The notes beneath the pieces were generated by a model. The model was given only the letters and a program-made list of their open reading frames with translations, made no database searches and was not told the DNA's origin. DNA of 64,000 nucleotides from Rhodoferax sp. (GTDB lineage Bacteria > Pseudomonadota > Gammaproteobacteria > Burkholderiales > Burkholderiaceae_C), in NCBI GenBank assembly GCA_024236015.1, contig JACKLK010000006.1, positions 1 to 64,000 of the forward strand, in the 5' to 3' direction. The first letter of the stretch is position 1, and every line of letters begins with the position of its first letter. Positions 38,441 through 48,361 of the stretch are shown here, in pieces. The position numbers and the translations under genes were made by a program.

Positions 38441-41257
38441 ATGAACGCCACCGCGACCCCCACCGAAACCCCGCAGGCCGCGCCGCAGCGCCCCACGCTG
38501 CTGCTGGTCGACGGATCGAGTTATCTCTACCGCGCCTACCATGCGATGCCGGACCTGCGGGCCGTACCCGACGATCCCACCAGCCCGGCCACCGGCGCCA
38601 TCCGCGGCATGGTCAACATGATGCGCAGCCTGCGCAAGGAAATCCCGGCCCGGTACGCGGCCTGCGTCTTCGATGCCAAGGGGCCGACCTTCCGCGACGC
38701 CATCTATCCGCAATACAAGGCCCAGCGCAGCCCGATGCCGGACGACCTGCGCGCGCAGATCCCGCCGATCCACGAGGTGGTGCGCCTGCTCGGGTGGACG
38801 GTGCTGGACGTGCCCGGTGTGGAGGCCGACGACGTGATCGGCACGCTGGCGGTGACCGCGGCGGCCAACGGTTTCGACGTCATCATCTCCAGCGGCGACA
38901 AGGACCTGGCGCAACTCGTCGACGAACACATCACCATCGTCGACACCATGACCGGCAAGCGCCGGGACCTGGCCGGCGTCGAGGCCGAGTTCGGCGTGCC
39001 GGCCCGCCTGATGGTCGACTACCAGACGCTGGTGGGCGACACCGTCGACAACGTGCCCGGCGTCGAGAAAGTCGGCCCCAAGACCGCCGCCAAGTGGCTG
39101 AACGAATACGGCTCGCTCGACGCGCTGGTGGCCCAGGCCGACGCGATCAAGGGCGTGGCGGGCCAGAACCTGCGCAAGGCGCTCGACTGGCTGCCGACCG
39201 GGCGCAGCCTGCTCACGGTCAAGACGGACTGCGACCTGAGCGAATGGGTGGCGGGCCTGCCCTCGCTCGACGCGATCGCGATCGGCGAGCAGGACGTCGA
39301 CGGCCTCAAGCAGTTCTACGAGACCTACGGCTTCAAGGGCCTGGTGCGCACCCTGTCCGCCTCCGCGGCGCAGGCCGGGGACGCGCAAGACGAGGCCGGC
39401 GAAGGTGCGAGTGCCGAGGCGCCGGCGGATTCCGGCGGGACGGGTGCGAGCGTCCAGACCCGCTACGAGACGATCCTGCAATGGGATCGTCTTGACGCCT
39501 GGCTGGACAAGCTGCGCGGCGCCGCTTTGGCGGCCGTCGACACCGAGACCACCTCGCTGGACGACATGCGTGCCGAGATCGTCGGCGTGAGCTTCAGCGT
39601 CGAGCCGGGGCATGCCGCCTATGTTCCGCTGGCGCACAACTATCCGGGCGTGCCGGACCAGCTGCCGCGCGAGCAAGTGCTCGAGCGGCTCAGGCCCTGG
39701 CTCGAAGACGCCGCCTGCCGCAAGCTGGGCCAGCACATCAAGTACGACCGCCATGTGTTCGCCAACCACGGCATCGAGGTCCGGGGTTACGTGCACGACA
39801 CCATGCTGCAGAGTTACGTGCTCGAGGTGCACCGGCCGCATGGCCTGGCCAGCCTGGCCGAACGCCACCTGGGTCGCTCCGGCATCAGCTACGAAGACCT
39901 GTGCGGCAAGGGCGCGCACCAGATCGGCTTCGACCAGGTCGACATCGAACGCGCGGCCGCATACTCCTGCGAGGACTCGGACCAGACCCTGGACGTGCAC
40001 CGGGTCCTGTGGCCGCGGATCGAGGCCGATGCCAAGCTGGCCTTCATCTACCAGCTCGAGATCGACTCCAGCGAGGCCTTGTACCGGATCGAGCGCAACG
40101 GCGTGTTGATCGACGCGCCGACGCTGGCCGCGCAAAGCCACGAACTGGGCCAGCGCATCATGCAGCTCGAGGCCGAGGCGCACGAACTGGCCGGTCAACC
40201 CTTCAACCTGGGCAGCCCGAAACAGATCGGCGAGATCTTCTTCGGCAAGCTCGGCCTGCCGGTGGTCAAGAAGACCGCCACCGGTGCGCCGAGCACCGAC
40301 GAGGAGGTGCTGGAGAAGCTGGCCGAGGACTATCCGCTGCCGGCCAAGATCCTGGAACACCGCGGCCTGGCCAAGCTCAAGGGCACCTATACCGACAAGC
40401 TGGCGCAACTGGCGTTGCCGCGTACCGGCCGCGTGCACACGCATTACGCGCAGGCCGTGGCCGTGACCGGCCGCCTGTCGAGCAACGATCCCAACCTGCA
40501 GAACATCCCGATCCGCACCGCCGAGGGGCGGCGCGTGCGCGAGGCCTTCGTGGCGCCGCACGGCTGCGTGATCGCCAGCGCCGACTACAGCCAGATCGAG
40601 CTGCGCATCATGGCCCACATCAGCGAGGACGAAGCCCTGGTGCGCGCCTTCGCCGAAGGCATGGACGTGCACCGCGCCACCGCCGCCGAGGTGTTCGGCG
40701 TGGCGCCGGAGCAGGTCAGCAGCGAGCAGCGCCGGTATGCCAAGGTCATCAACTTCGGGCTGATCTACGGCATGAGTGCCTATGGCCTGGCACGCAGCCT
40801 GTCGATCGACAACACGGCGGCCAAGAACTACATCGAGCGGTATTTCCAGCGTTATCCGGGCGTCAAGCGCTACATGGACGAGACCCGCGAGCAGGCGCGC
40901 GAGAAGGGTTATGTCGAGACCGTGTTCGGCCGGCGCCTGTACCTGCCCGAGATCCGCTCGCCGAACGGGCCGCGGCGCAGCGGCGCAGAGCGCCAGGCCA
41001 TCAATGCGCCGATGCAGGGCACGGCGGCCGACCTGATCAAGCTCAGCATGGTCAAGGTGCAGCAGGTGCTCGATGCCGAGAAGCGCGCCACGAAGATGAT
41101 CATGCAGGTGCACGACGAACTGGTGTTCGAGGTGCCCGACGCCGAGGTGGACTGGTTGCGCCAAGAGATCCCGGCATTGATGGCCTCGGTGGCGTCACTG
41201 CGCGTGCCGCTGGTGGCGGAGATCGGCGTCGGCGCGAACTGGGACCAGGCCCATTGA
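38441..41257 (+). CDS. polA: DNA polymerase I
   Basis: A 938-residue polymerase for gap filling and Okazaki-fragment maturation. Order of domains: 5' nuclease (LLLVDGSSYLYRAYHAMPDL at residues 20-39; GVEADDVIGTLA), 3'-5' exonuclease with its intact DEDD start (AVDTETTSLDD), and the family A polymerase with motif A DYSQIELRIM, motif B KVINFGLIYGMSAYG and motif C QVHDELVFEV. All active sites look intact. The start is fixed by the conserved N-terminus and by the -10 box 6 nt upstream; no ribosome site is visible. Confidence 0.95.
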   Translation: MNATATPTETPQAAPQRPTLLLVDGSSYLYRAYHAMPDLRAVPDDPTSPATGAIRGMVNMMRSLRKEIPARYAACVFDAKGPTFRDAIYPQYKAQRSPMPDDLRAQIPPIHEVVRLLGWTVLDVPGVEADDVIGTLAVTAAANGFDVIISSGDKDLAQLVDEHITIVDTMTGKRRDLAGVEAEFGVPARLMVDYQTLVGDTVDNVPGVEKVGPKTAAKWLNEYGSLDALVAQADAIKGVAGQNLRKALDWLPTGRSLLTVKTDCDLSEWVAGLPSLDAIAIGEQDVDGLKQFYETYGFKGLVRTLSASAAQAGDAQDEAGEGASAEAPADSGGTGASVQTRYETILQWDRLDAWLDKLRGAALAAVDTETTSLDDMRAEIVGVSFSVEPGHAAYVPLAHNYPGVPDQLPREQVLERLRPWLEDAACRKLGQHIKYDRHVFANHGIEVRGYVHDTMLQSYVLEVHRPHGLASLAERHLGRSGISYEDLCGKGAHQIGFDQVDIERAAAYSCEDSDQTLDVHRVLWPRIEADAKLAFIYQLEIDSSEALYRIERNGVLIDAPTLAAQSHELGQRIMQLEAEAHELAGQPFNLGSPKQIGEIFFGKLGLPVVKKTATGAPSTDEEVLEKLAEDYPLPAKILEHRGLAKLKGTYTDKLAQLALPRTGRVHTHYAQAVAVTGRLSSNDPNLQNIPIRTAEGRRVREAFVAPHGCVIASADYSQIELRIMAHISEDEALVRAFAEGMDVHRATAAEVFGVAPEQVSSEQRRYAKVINFGLIYGMSAYGLARSLSIDNTAAKNYIERYFQRYPGVKRYMDETREQAREKGYVETVFGRRLYLPEIRSPNGPRRSGAERQAINAPMQGTAADLIKLSMVKVQQVLDAEKRATKMIMQVHDELVFEVPDAEVDWLRQEIPALMASVASLRVPLVAEIGVGANWDQAH

Positions 41258-41336
41258 CCTGGGTCACGCGGGCCAACGGCCGCGCAGCGGGCCAGTCCAG
41301 GCCCCGACGGAACTGTTTTTGCCAGGCCGTAGGGGG

Positions 41337-41354
41337 CGTCCCCCAGTGGGGGCG
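41337..41354. terminator. Hairpin between convergent polA and the GGDEF gene
   Basis: GTCCCCCAGTGGGGGC forms a 5-6 bp GC stem with a 3-nt loop in the 139-bp gap between converging genes. Without a U-tract it is only a likely terminator or barrier. Confidence 0.4.
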
Positions 41355-41396
41355 GCCGGATTGCACGCAGTGAAACCGGACCGACGGGGGCGTCTT

Positions 41397-42320
41397 TCAG
41401 ATCAGGTCGCCGGCCTGGGTTCGGGGCGTGTCGCTGTCGATCTCCCAGTCGGCCAGGCCGGCGACTGCATAGCGGGCACGGCCGGCGGTCTTGGCCCGGT
41501 ACATCGCGGCGTCGGCCGCGTTGATCAGTGAGCTCGGGTCATCGGCCGGGTCGGGCACGGCATGCGCAATGCCGATGCTGAACGTGACGTGAGCGGCCGT
41601 GGGTGATGCGGCATGGGGCAGGGCCTCGGCCGCGATGGCATCGAGGCAGCGCTGCGCCAGCTCCTCGGCCTGGGCGATCGCCGCCCCCGGCAGCAGCACG
41701 ACGAACTCCTCGCCACCGTAACGGGCCACACATTCGCCCGCCCGCCGCACGCTGGTCTGCAGCACATGCGCCACGCGGCGCAGGCACTCGTCGCCGGCAA
41801 CATGGCCGTAGTGGTCGTTGAAGCGCTTGAAATGGTCGATATCGACGATCAGCAGGCTCATGCTGGTGTGGGCGCGGGCCGCACGCAGCCATTCCACCTG
41901 CAGGATCTCGTCGAAACGGCGCCGGTTGGTGATGCCGGTCAGGCCGTCGGTGGCCGACTGGCGGGCCAGCTTCTCGTGTGCCGCGCTGGCCATGTGTTGT
42001 GCGCGCGCGAGCTGGTCGCGCTCGCGCACCAGGACCTTGAGCGCCTGTTCGTTCGCCTGGGCCTGCGCCGCGCTGCGCGCCAGCGCGGCCTGGGCCTGGC
42101 GCAGCGCGCGTTCGCGGTGCAGCAGGACCAGGATGCAGGCGACCACGGGCAGCAGCACGAGAACCGCCGCCAGCAGGCCGGTTGCCACGGCGCCGTCCAT
42201 CGTGGTTGCCACCCACCAGGCGATGCCGGCGCAGATACCACCGATCAGGGCCAGTGCGGGAAGGACGACGAGACGCGGTGCAGATGCGGTGCGCGCGTTC
42301 GCCACGGGAGTCGTGGGCAT
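41397..42320 (-). CDS. Membrane-bound diguanylate cyclase (GGDEF)
   Basis: A 307-residue protein with two transmembrane helices (about residues 17-65, LVVLPALALIGGICAGIAWW and a second Val/Leu-rich helix), a coiled-coil linker, and a C-terminal GGDEF domain. The active-site signature is RYGGEEF, and the metal-binding aspartate lies in LLIVDIDHFKRFNDHYGHVA. It should make cyclic di-GMP. No RxxD inhibitory site is seen at the usual spacing before GGEEF. Start chosen at MPTTPVANAR; the upstream frame is poorly supported. Confidence 0.85.
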   Translation of the reverse strand: MPTTPVANARTASAPRLVVLPALALIGGICAGIAWWVATTMDGAVATGLLAAVLVLLPVVACILVLLHRERALRQAQAALARSAAQAQANEQALKVLVRERDQLARAQHMASAAHEKLARQSATDGLTGITNRRRFDEILQVEWLRAARAHTSMSLLIVDIDHFKRFNDHYGHVAGDECLRRVAHVLQTSVRRAGECVARYGGEEFVVLLPGAAIAQAEELAQRCLDAIAAEALPHAASPTAAHVTFSIGIAHAVPDPADDPSSLINAADAAMYRAKTAGRARYAVAGLADWEIDSDTPRTQAGDLI

Positions 42321-42572
42321 GTCGAGGTGTTTGGGTGGCGATGCCCGGGGAGGCGTGCCGTGGTCCTGCGCAGTTGTCGACGCCCCATGGTAGACATTTA
42401 ATGGCCGTCCCGCCAGACGCCAGCGCGAAATCTGCGACACTTCCGGCTGCCGTTGTTGCTGCGGTGCCGCGAAATGCGACATCGTGCACACGCGATCGAT
42501 GCCCAGCCATCACGCTGGCGCAAGGATTCCCGGCCGGGACGACCCGGCCCCACCCGATATAGAGCGTTTTTC

Positions 42573-43403
<831 letters not shown>

Positions 43404-43430
43404 GCGCCGCACGCCAGGGCCCGCAGGTTC

Positions 43431-44378
43431 TCAGCGCGGCGTTGCGCGCGGCAAGGCCAATGCCAGGGTACGCTGGCTGCTGAATGCCCGTGGCCGGCCG
43501 TCGAGCGGATCGGTGAACGCGATCGATCGGGCCAGCAACTGCAGTGGCAACGCGGGCGCCACGTGGCTCTCGGGCGTCAGGACCGGGTAGATGCCGTCGC
43601 CGGCGATGGCCGCGCCCAGTGCCGCCATGTGGACCCGCAGCTGGTGGCGCTGGCCGGTCAACGGACGCAGCCGGTACAGTGCCAGCATGTCGAGGCGACG
43701 CAGCAGTTCGATCCGGGTCTCGGCATTGGGCGCACCCGGTTGTTCGCACTGCTGCAGGAAGTGCGCACCCCGCACGATGCGGCTGCGCCGGGTCAGCGCC
43801 AGCGTCAGCTCCGCGCGCCATGGCGCCACCGCCTCGTAGGTCTTGTGGATCCGGTGCTCGCGAAACAGGGCGCAATAGGCGTCGCGCGTGGCGGGTTGCA
43901 GCGAGAACATCACCAGGCCGGCGGTGTCGCGGTCGATGCGGTGGATCGGCACCAGCGTGTCCAGGCCCATGGCTCGTCTGAGCCGCACCAGCAGCGACTG
44001 CTGCAGGTACGGCCCCGAGGGCACGACCGGCATCCGGTGGGGCTTGTCGACCACCAGCAGGTGTTCGTCGCGGTACAGCACCGGCACGTCGACCGGGTGC
44101 ACCGGCTCGGCCGGGCAATCGCGGTAGTAATACAGCCGTCCCTGGCCGCGGTAGGGCCGGGACTCATCCATCGCTTGGCCGGTGTCGTCCAGCACCTTGC
44201 CCGCGCGCATGCGGCGCGCCCACTCGTCACGGGGCTGGTCGGGGAACCGCTCGGCCAGGAAGTCCAGGTAGGTGGCCCATCGGCCCGCGGGCAGCCCCAC
44301 ATGGCTCGGACCGACGCCGTCGATCGTCGGGGGCCTGTGGTCGCCAGCCGGGCGTCGGAGCGCGGCGCTGTGCGGCAT
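43431..44378 (-). CDS. RluA-family pseudouridine synthase
   Basis: A 315-residue RNA-modifying enzyme. The catalytic aspartate is in VPIHRIDRDTAGLVMFS; LTGQRHQLRVHMAALG and GDGIYPV follow as in RluA/RluC-type enzymes. An N-terminal region of about 90 residues resembles a small RNA-binding extension (TYLDFLAERFPDQPRDEWAR). Target uridine unknown. The ATG used starts MPHSAALRRPAGDHR; an earlier ATG would overlap trmB by 41 bp. It follows trmB on the same strand. Confidence 0.82.
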   Translation of the reverse strand: MPHSAALRRPAGDHRPPTIDGVGPSHVGLPAGRWATYLDFLAERFPDQPRDEWARRMRAGKVLDDTGQAMDESRPYRGQGRLYYYRDCPAEPVHPVDVPVLYRDEHLLVVDKPHRMPVVPSGPYLQQSLLVRLRRAMGLDTLVPIHRIDRDTAGLVMFSLQPATRDAYCALFREHRIHKTYEAVAPWRAELTLALTRRSRIVRGAHFLQQCEQPGAPNAETRIELLRRLDMLALYRLRPLTGQRHQLRVHMAALGAAIAGDGIYPVLTPESHVAPALPLQLLARSIAFTDPLDGRPRAFSSQRTLALALPRATPR

Positions 44379-44406
44379 GCGGCTCGGCGACGGTGCCGCT
44401 CGCCGG

Positions 44407-45213
44407 TCAGGCGCGGTGGAACACGATGTCCCACACCCCGTGGCCAAGCCGCACGCCGCGTTGTTCGAACTTGGTCAGGGGCCGGTAGGCGGGACGCGGC
44501 GCGTAACCCTGCAGCTCCGGGTGGCTGTCGCGTTGCCGGTTGACCAGCCGTTCCTCGGCCGACAGGACCTGCAGGATCTGCTGGGCATACGGCTGCCAGT
44601 CGGTGGCGCAATGCAGGTAGCCGCCGGGCTTGAGCCGCTCGGCCAGCCGGTGGATCAGCGGGCCCTGGATCAGGCGGCGCTTGTGGTGGCGCTTCTTGTG
44701 CCAGGGGTCGGGAAAGAAGATATGCACACCGTCCAGGCCGCGCCGGGGTTGCGCGGCATCCCACGGCGGCAGCATGTGGTCGAGCACCTCGACCGCGTCG
44801 TGGGCCAGGATGCGGATGTTGGTCAGGTTTTGTTCGCCGATGCGCTTGAGCAGGGCGCCGACACCCGGCTCGTGCACTTCGCAGCACAGGAAGTCGGTCC
44901 CGGGCAGCGTGGCGGCGATCTGTGCGCTGGCCTCGCCCATGCCGAAGCCGATCTCCAGCACCAGCGGCCGCGCCGCCGGCGTGTCACCGCCCCCGTCGGC
45001 CAGCTGCGGATAGATGCCGGCCAGCGTGTCCAGCCCGTCCCGGTACGGCACCAGGAAACGCGGGCCGAGTTCGTGCAAGGCACGTGTCTGGCCGACGGTG
45101 GTGCGTCCGGCGCGGCGCACGAAGCTGCGGATCGCCTTGGGGTGGGCGACGTCGGCGGGTGCGGACCCATGGGTCGGGCCGGGTGGATTGAGGGAATCGG
45201 AGGAAGCGGTCAC
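44407..45213 (-). CDS. trmB: tRNA (guanine-N7)-methyltransferase
   Basis: A 268-residue SAM enzyme making m7G46 in the variable loop of tRNAs. The SAM site is VLEIGFGMGEASAQIA, and the family signature is FFPDPWHKKRHHKRRL; the end GVWDIVFHRA is typical. A 50-residue Pro/Ala-rich N-terminus precedes the domain. The GTG start overlaps the gluQ stop codon (GTGA). A TACAAT box lies 8 nt upstream, inside the last codons of gluQ, so trmB may have its own leaderless transcript as well as being read from gluQ. Confidence 0.88.
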   Translation of the reverse strand: MTASSDSLNPPGPTHGSAPADVAHPKAIRSFVRRAGRTTVGQTRALHELGPRFLVPYRDGLDTLAGIYPQLADGGGDTPAARPLVLEIGFGMGEASAQIAATLPGTDFLCCEVHEPGVGALLKRIGEQNLTNIRILAHDAVEVLDHMLPPWDAAQPRRGLDGVHIFFPDPWHKKRHHKRRLIQGPLIHRLAERLKPGGYLHCATDWQPYAQQILQVLSAEERLVNRQRDSHPELQGYAPRPAYRPLTKFEQRGVRLGHGVWDIVFHRA

Positions 45214-46157
45214 GGGCCTGGATTGTAGAGATCGCGCCACGCGCCGATCCAGGCGGCCAGCGCGTCGGCCAGCGGGCCGGCATGGCCCGGCAGGCCCAGC
45301 GTGCGCGCGGCCTGGTTCAGCGTGGCCAGCGGATCGCGGGTATCGAGAGCGGTCGCGCCATTTTGTTTCGACAGCTTCTGGCCGTCGGCGGCCAGCACCA
45401 GCGGCGTGTGCAGGTACCGCGGCGTGGGCAGCTGCAGCAGCCGTTGCAGCACGATCTGGCGCGCGGTGTTGTCGACCAGGTCGGCGCCGCGCACGACATG
45501 GCTGATCCCCTGTTCGGCGTCGTCCACGACCACGGCCAGCTGGTAGGCGAACGGCCCGTCCGCGCGTTGCAGCACGAAGTCGCCGACGGCCGAGGCGACG
45601 TCCTGGCATTGCGGCCCCAGCCGGCGGTCGGTCCAATGCACCAGGGAGCCGCGGACCGCCAGGTCCGGCCGCGACGCGCGGGCCGCATCGGGCACCTTGT
45701 CGGTACGCAGGCGCCAGGCGACCGCGGCCTTGCCATGCAGGCCGTTGCGGCAGGTGCCCGGATAGACACGTTCCTGGTGACGTTGGCGCACGATGCCGCG
45801 TGCCCGCAGGGCCTGGTCGATGTCCTTGCGCGAGCAGCCGCAGGGGTAGGCCAGGCCGTCGGCGATCAAGCGCTCGCGCGCCCGGGCATACCGCTGCAGC
45901 CGCTGCGACTGCCATAGCGGCGGTTCGTCGGGCCGCAAGCCGCAATCGGCCAGCTGGCGCAGGATGGTCTCGGCCGCGCCGGCGATGCAGCGGGGGGTGT
46001 CGATGTCCTCGATGCGCACCAGCCAGCGGCCGCCGGCCCCGCGGTTCCAGGCCCGCGCGTCGAGCCAGCTGGCCAGCGCCGCGACCAGTGAGCCGGCATG
46101 CAGGGGGCCGGTCGGCGACGGGGCGAATCGGCCGATGTAGCCGGAACCGGCACGCAC
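45210..46157 (-). CDS. gluQ: Glutamyl-Q tRNA(Asp) synthetase
   Basis: A 315-residue paralogue of glutamyl-tRNA synthetase lacking the anticodon-binding domain; it attaches glutamate to queuosine in tRNA-Asp. Signatures: GRFAPSPTGPLHAGSL (HIGH region), a zinc-site cysteine pair in YPCGCSRKDI, and ADGQKLSKQNGA (KMSKS-like). Start taken as GTG at VRAGSGYIGRF, 22 bp after the flavoprotein stop; other GTG codons just upstream are possible. It is translationally coupled to trmB. Confidence 0.85.
   Translation of the reverse strand: MRAGSGYIGRFAPSPTGPLHAGSLVAALASWLDARAWNRGAGGRWLVRIEDIDTPRCIAGAAETILRQLADCGLRPDEPPLWQSQRLQRYARARERLIADGLAYPCGCSRKDIDQALRARGIVRQRHQERVYPGTCRNGLHGKAAVAWRLRTDKVPDAARASRPDLAVRGSLVHWTDRRLGPQCQDVASAVGDFVLQRADGPFAYQLAVVVDDAEQGISHVVRGADLVDNTARQIVLQRLLQLPTPRYLHTPLVLAADGQKLSKQNGATALDTRDPLATLNQAARTLGLPGHAGPLADALAAWIGAWRDLYNPGP
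45214..45227 (-). promoter_or_regulatory. trmB internal -10 element, 8 nt from the GTG start
   Basis: Minus strand: TACAAT (45227-45222), CCAGGCCC, GTG. It lies within the end of gluQ. Confidence 0.4.
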
Positions 46158-46179
46158 CCCCGCAACCCCCGGCGCGGCG

Positions 46180-47235
46180 TCAGGCCGCGGCCAGCGCGAG
46201 TTCCAGGCCGGACACGAAGGCGTCCTCGACCCGGTGCCCGATGCACCAGTCGCCGCAGACCCCCAGGCCGGCGTCGCCATCCCACAGATGGCTTTCGCCC
46301 AGCGGCTGCAGGGTCTTGGCGAACAACCAGCGATGCACGTCGGCATGGGCCGGCTCGGCCCGGATGCCGGTGACCTCGGAGAATGCCCGCTGCAGCTTGG
46401 CCTGCACCCGGGCCGGATCGTCCTGCAGGTGTTCGAGCGACCATTCGGCACTGGCCTGCACCGTCCAGCGTTCCACCGGTGCGCGGCCCGGCTTGGACGA
46501 TTCGCGCGCCAGCCAGGCGATGCGGTGGTGCGTGCTGCGCGCCGCGTTCCACTGCGGGCCCAGCGCATTCAGGCCCGGTTGCATGGCCTGCGGGAACGCC
46601 AGCATCAGCGTCCAGCACGGGGCGACCTGCACCGCTTCGATCCGGGCGCTCCAGGCCGGCGCACATTCGGAGTTCTGCAGCAGTTCGCGCGCCTGCCGCG
46701 CCGGAATGGCCAGCACCACGGCATGGAACCCGGTGAAGGTCTGGCGTTCGTGCTGCCCGTCCAGGTCCGGCCCGACGGTATGCAGCTTCCACGGCCTGGC
46801 CGAACGACCCGCGCGTTCGATCCGGGTGACCCGGGTCTGGCTGCGAATGGCGCCGCTGGTGCTCAGCGGGCGGGCCCATTGCACCGGCAGGTCGACCATG
46901 CCCGGGGTCGCGACCCAGTGGGCCTCGCGCGCCGGCAGGCCGGCTGCGACCGTGCGGCCCAGCGGGTCGAGCACCCGCACGGTGTTGGCGCTCCAGGGCT
47001 TGCACAGGCCGGGCACGGTCTGCAGCGCCAGCGCGAAGCGGTCGTCGCGCACGGTGAAATATTGCGCGCCGTGGTCGAAGCCGCCAAACGGGCTGGCCCG
47101 TGTGGCCATGCGGCCACCGGGACGCCAGCTCTTTTCGAACACGGTCACCACGTGTCCGGCCTGCGCCAGGGTGCGCGCACAGGCCAGGCCTGCAATGCCG
47201 GCACCGATGACGGCGATGTGGCGGGACTGGGTCAT
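46180..47235 (-). CDS. Renalase-like FAD-dependent oxidoreductase
   Basis: A 351-residue flavoprotein. The N-terminal dinucleotide fold is IAVIGAGIAGLACARTLAQA, followed by the FAD GG-motif FEKSWRPGGRMATR and the C-terminal FAD segment GLGVCGDWCIGHRVEDAFVS. The group includes bacterial renalases, which oxidise mis-reduced isomers of NAD(P)H, and amine oxidases; which applies here is open. GGAGA lies just before the ATG. It heads the run of minus-strand genes continuing into gluQ and trmB. Confidence 0.8.
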   Translation of the reverse strand: MTQSRHIAVIGAGIAGLACARTLAQAGHVVTVFEKSWRPGGRMATRASPFGGFDHGAQYFTVRDDRFALALQTVPGLCKPWSANTVRVLDPLGRTVAAGLPAREAHWVATPGMVDLPVQWARPLSTSGAIRSQTRVTRIERAGRSARPWKLHTVGPDLDGQHERQTFTGFHAVVLAIPARQARELLQNSECAPAWSARIEAVQVAPCWTLMLAFPQAMQPGLNALGPQWNAARSTHHRIAWLARESSKPGRAPVERWTVQASAEWSLEHLQDDPARVQAKLQRAFSEVTGIRAEPAHADVHRWLFAKTLQPLGESHLWDGDAGLGVCGDWCIGHRVEDAFVSGLELALAAA

Positions 47236-47296
47236 GGTGGGTTCTCCGAGGTTGTTGCCTGCACTGTACACGCCCGCATGGCGGCCGCGGCGGCGT

Positions 47297-48235
47297 TCAT
47301 GCGCTGGCATGGCGGTCGAGCAGGGCGCGGCGCGTGGTCGCGTTGTCCAGTTGCGCCAGCCACCATTGCAATGCCCGTCCCGGGGGGGCCGGCGCGGTGC
47401 TGCGCCATGCGTAATGCAACCGGCCGGTGCGAATGCCCCGCTCGGTGGCCTTGGCCACCAGGCGGCCGGTGTCGATGTAGGGGCGGGCCATCGGCTCGGG
47501 CAGGAAACCGATGCCCATGCCGCGCAGATGCGCGTCCAGCTTGGCCAGCATGGTCGGCACGGTGAACACGTCCTGGCCGCCAAGCAGGCCCACGCTCATG
47601 CCGGTGCCGCGCTGGCGGGAATCGGCCACGGCCACGACCCGGTGCTCGCGCAACATGCCGTCGGACAGGGGCTCCGGTGCGCTGGCGATCGGGTGGTGCG
47701 GCGCCACGGCGAACACGAAGGCCATGTCGCCCAGCACCTTGCCATGCACGTCGCGGTTGTTGGCCGGCTCTGGCGTGCCGATGGCCAGGTCGGCCTGCCC
47801 GGCGTTGACCGCCTCGATCACGCCGGACAGGATTTCGTCGCGCAGCCGCAACCGGGTCGGTGGCGCCAGTGCGAGGAAGGCATCGCACAGTTCCATCATC
47901 GTCGGCTTGGCGATGACGCCGTCCACGGCGATGGTGAACTGCGTCTCCCAGCCGGTGGCGACCCGTTTGACCCGGTTGGCCATGGCCTCGATCTCGTCCA
48001 GCAGCCGCCCGCCTTCGCGCATCAGTTCCTCGCCGGCCGGTGTGGGGCGGGCATTGCGGCTGCGCCGGTCGAACAGCAAGACGTCGAGTGCCTCCTCGAT
48101 CAGGCGCACGCGGTAGGTCAGGGCACTGGGAACCAGGCCCATGGCGCGCGCGGCGGCGGCGAAACTGCCGGTCCGTGCGATGGTCTGCAGCATGGCCAGG
48201 CTGTCGGGTGTCAGCACGTCGCGGGTTTCCGGCAT
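47297..48235 (-). CDS. LysR-family transcriptional regulator
   Basis: A 312-residue regulator: N-terminal winged helix (SLAMLQTIARTGSFAAAARA, MGLVPSALTYRVRLIEEALD) and a periplasmic-binding-protein-like effector domain. It is divergent from the pirin gene, with an LTTR box 14 bp from its own start, so it likely controls both itself and the pirin gene, and perhaps DoxX and the flavodoxin downstream. The effector is unknown. Confidence 0.88.
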   Translation of the reverse strand: MPETRDVLTPDSLAMLQTIARTGSFAAAARAMGLVPSALTYRVRLIEEALDVLLFDRRSRNARPTPAGEELMREGGRLLDEIEAMANRVKRVATGWETQFTIAVDGVIAKPTMMELCDAFLALAPPTRLRLRDEILSGVIEAVNAGQADLAIGTPEPANNRDVHGKVLGDMAFVFAVAPHHPIASAPEPLSDGMLREHRVVAVADSRQRGTGMSVGLLGGQDVFTVPTMLAKLDAHLRGMGIGFLPEPMARPYIDTGRLVAKATERGIRTGRLHYAWRSTAPAPPGRALQWWLAQLDNATTRRALLDRHASA

Positions 48236-48249
48236 GGTGGTCTCGTCTG

Positions 48250-48264
48250 TTCAGAATTTTTGAA
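48250..48264. promoter_or_regulatory. LysR-type binding box
   Basis: TTCAGAATTTTTGAA is a 15-bp dyad with the T-N11-A form (TTCA-N7-TGAA) recognised by LysR proteins. It is in the divergent gap between lysR and pirin. Confidence 0.65.
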
Positions 48265-48361
48265 TGATGCCATCAATCGGCACGAATCATCGCGCGACCG
48301 ATGCGTCCCACAATTCTTCCTGTCGGATCACCCGTCGTGTGATCCCGAAAAGGGGAACATC

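Noticed and set aside
41258..41396. Small RNA (Spot 42-like) downstream of polA
   Set aside because: The gap holds only a short GC hairpin; no promoter or U-rich terminator typical of a small RNA was seen.
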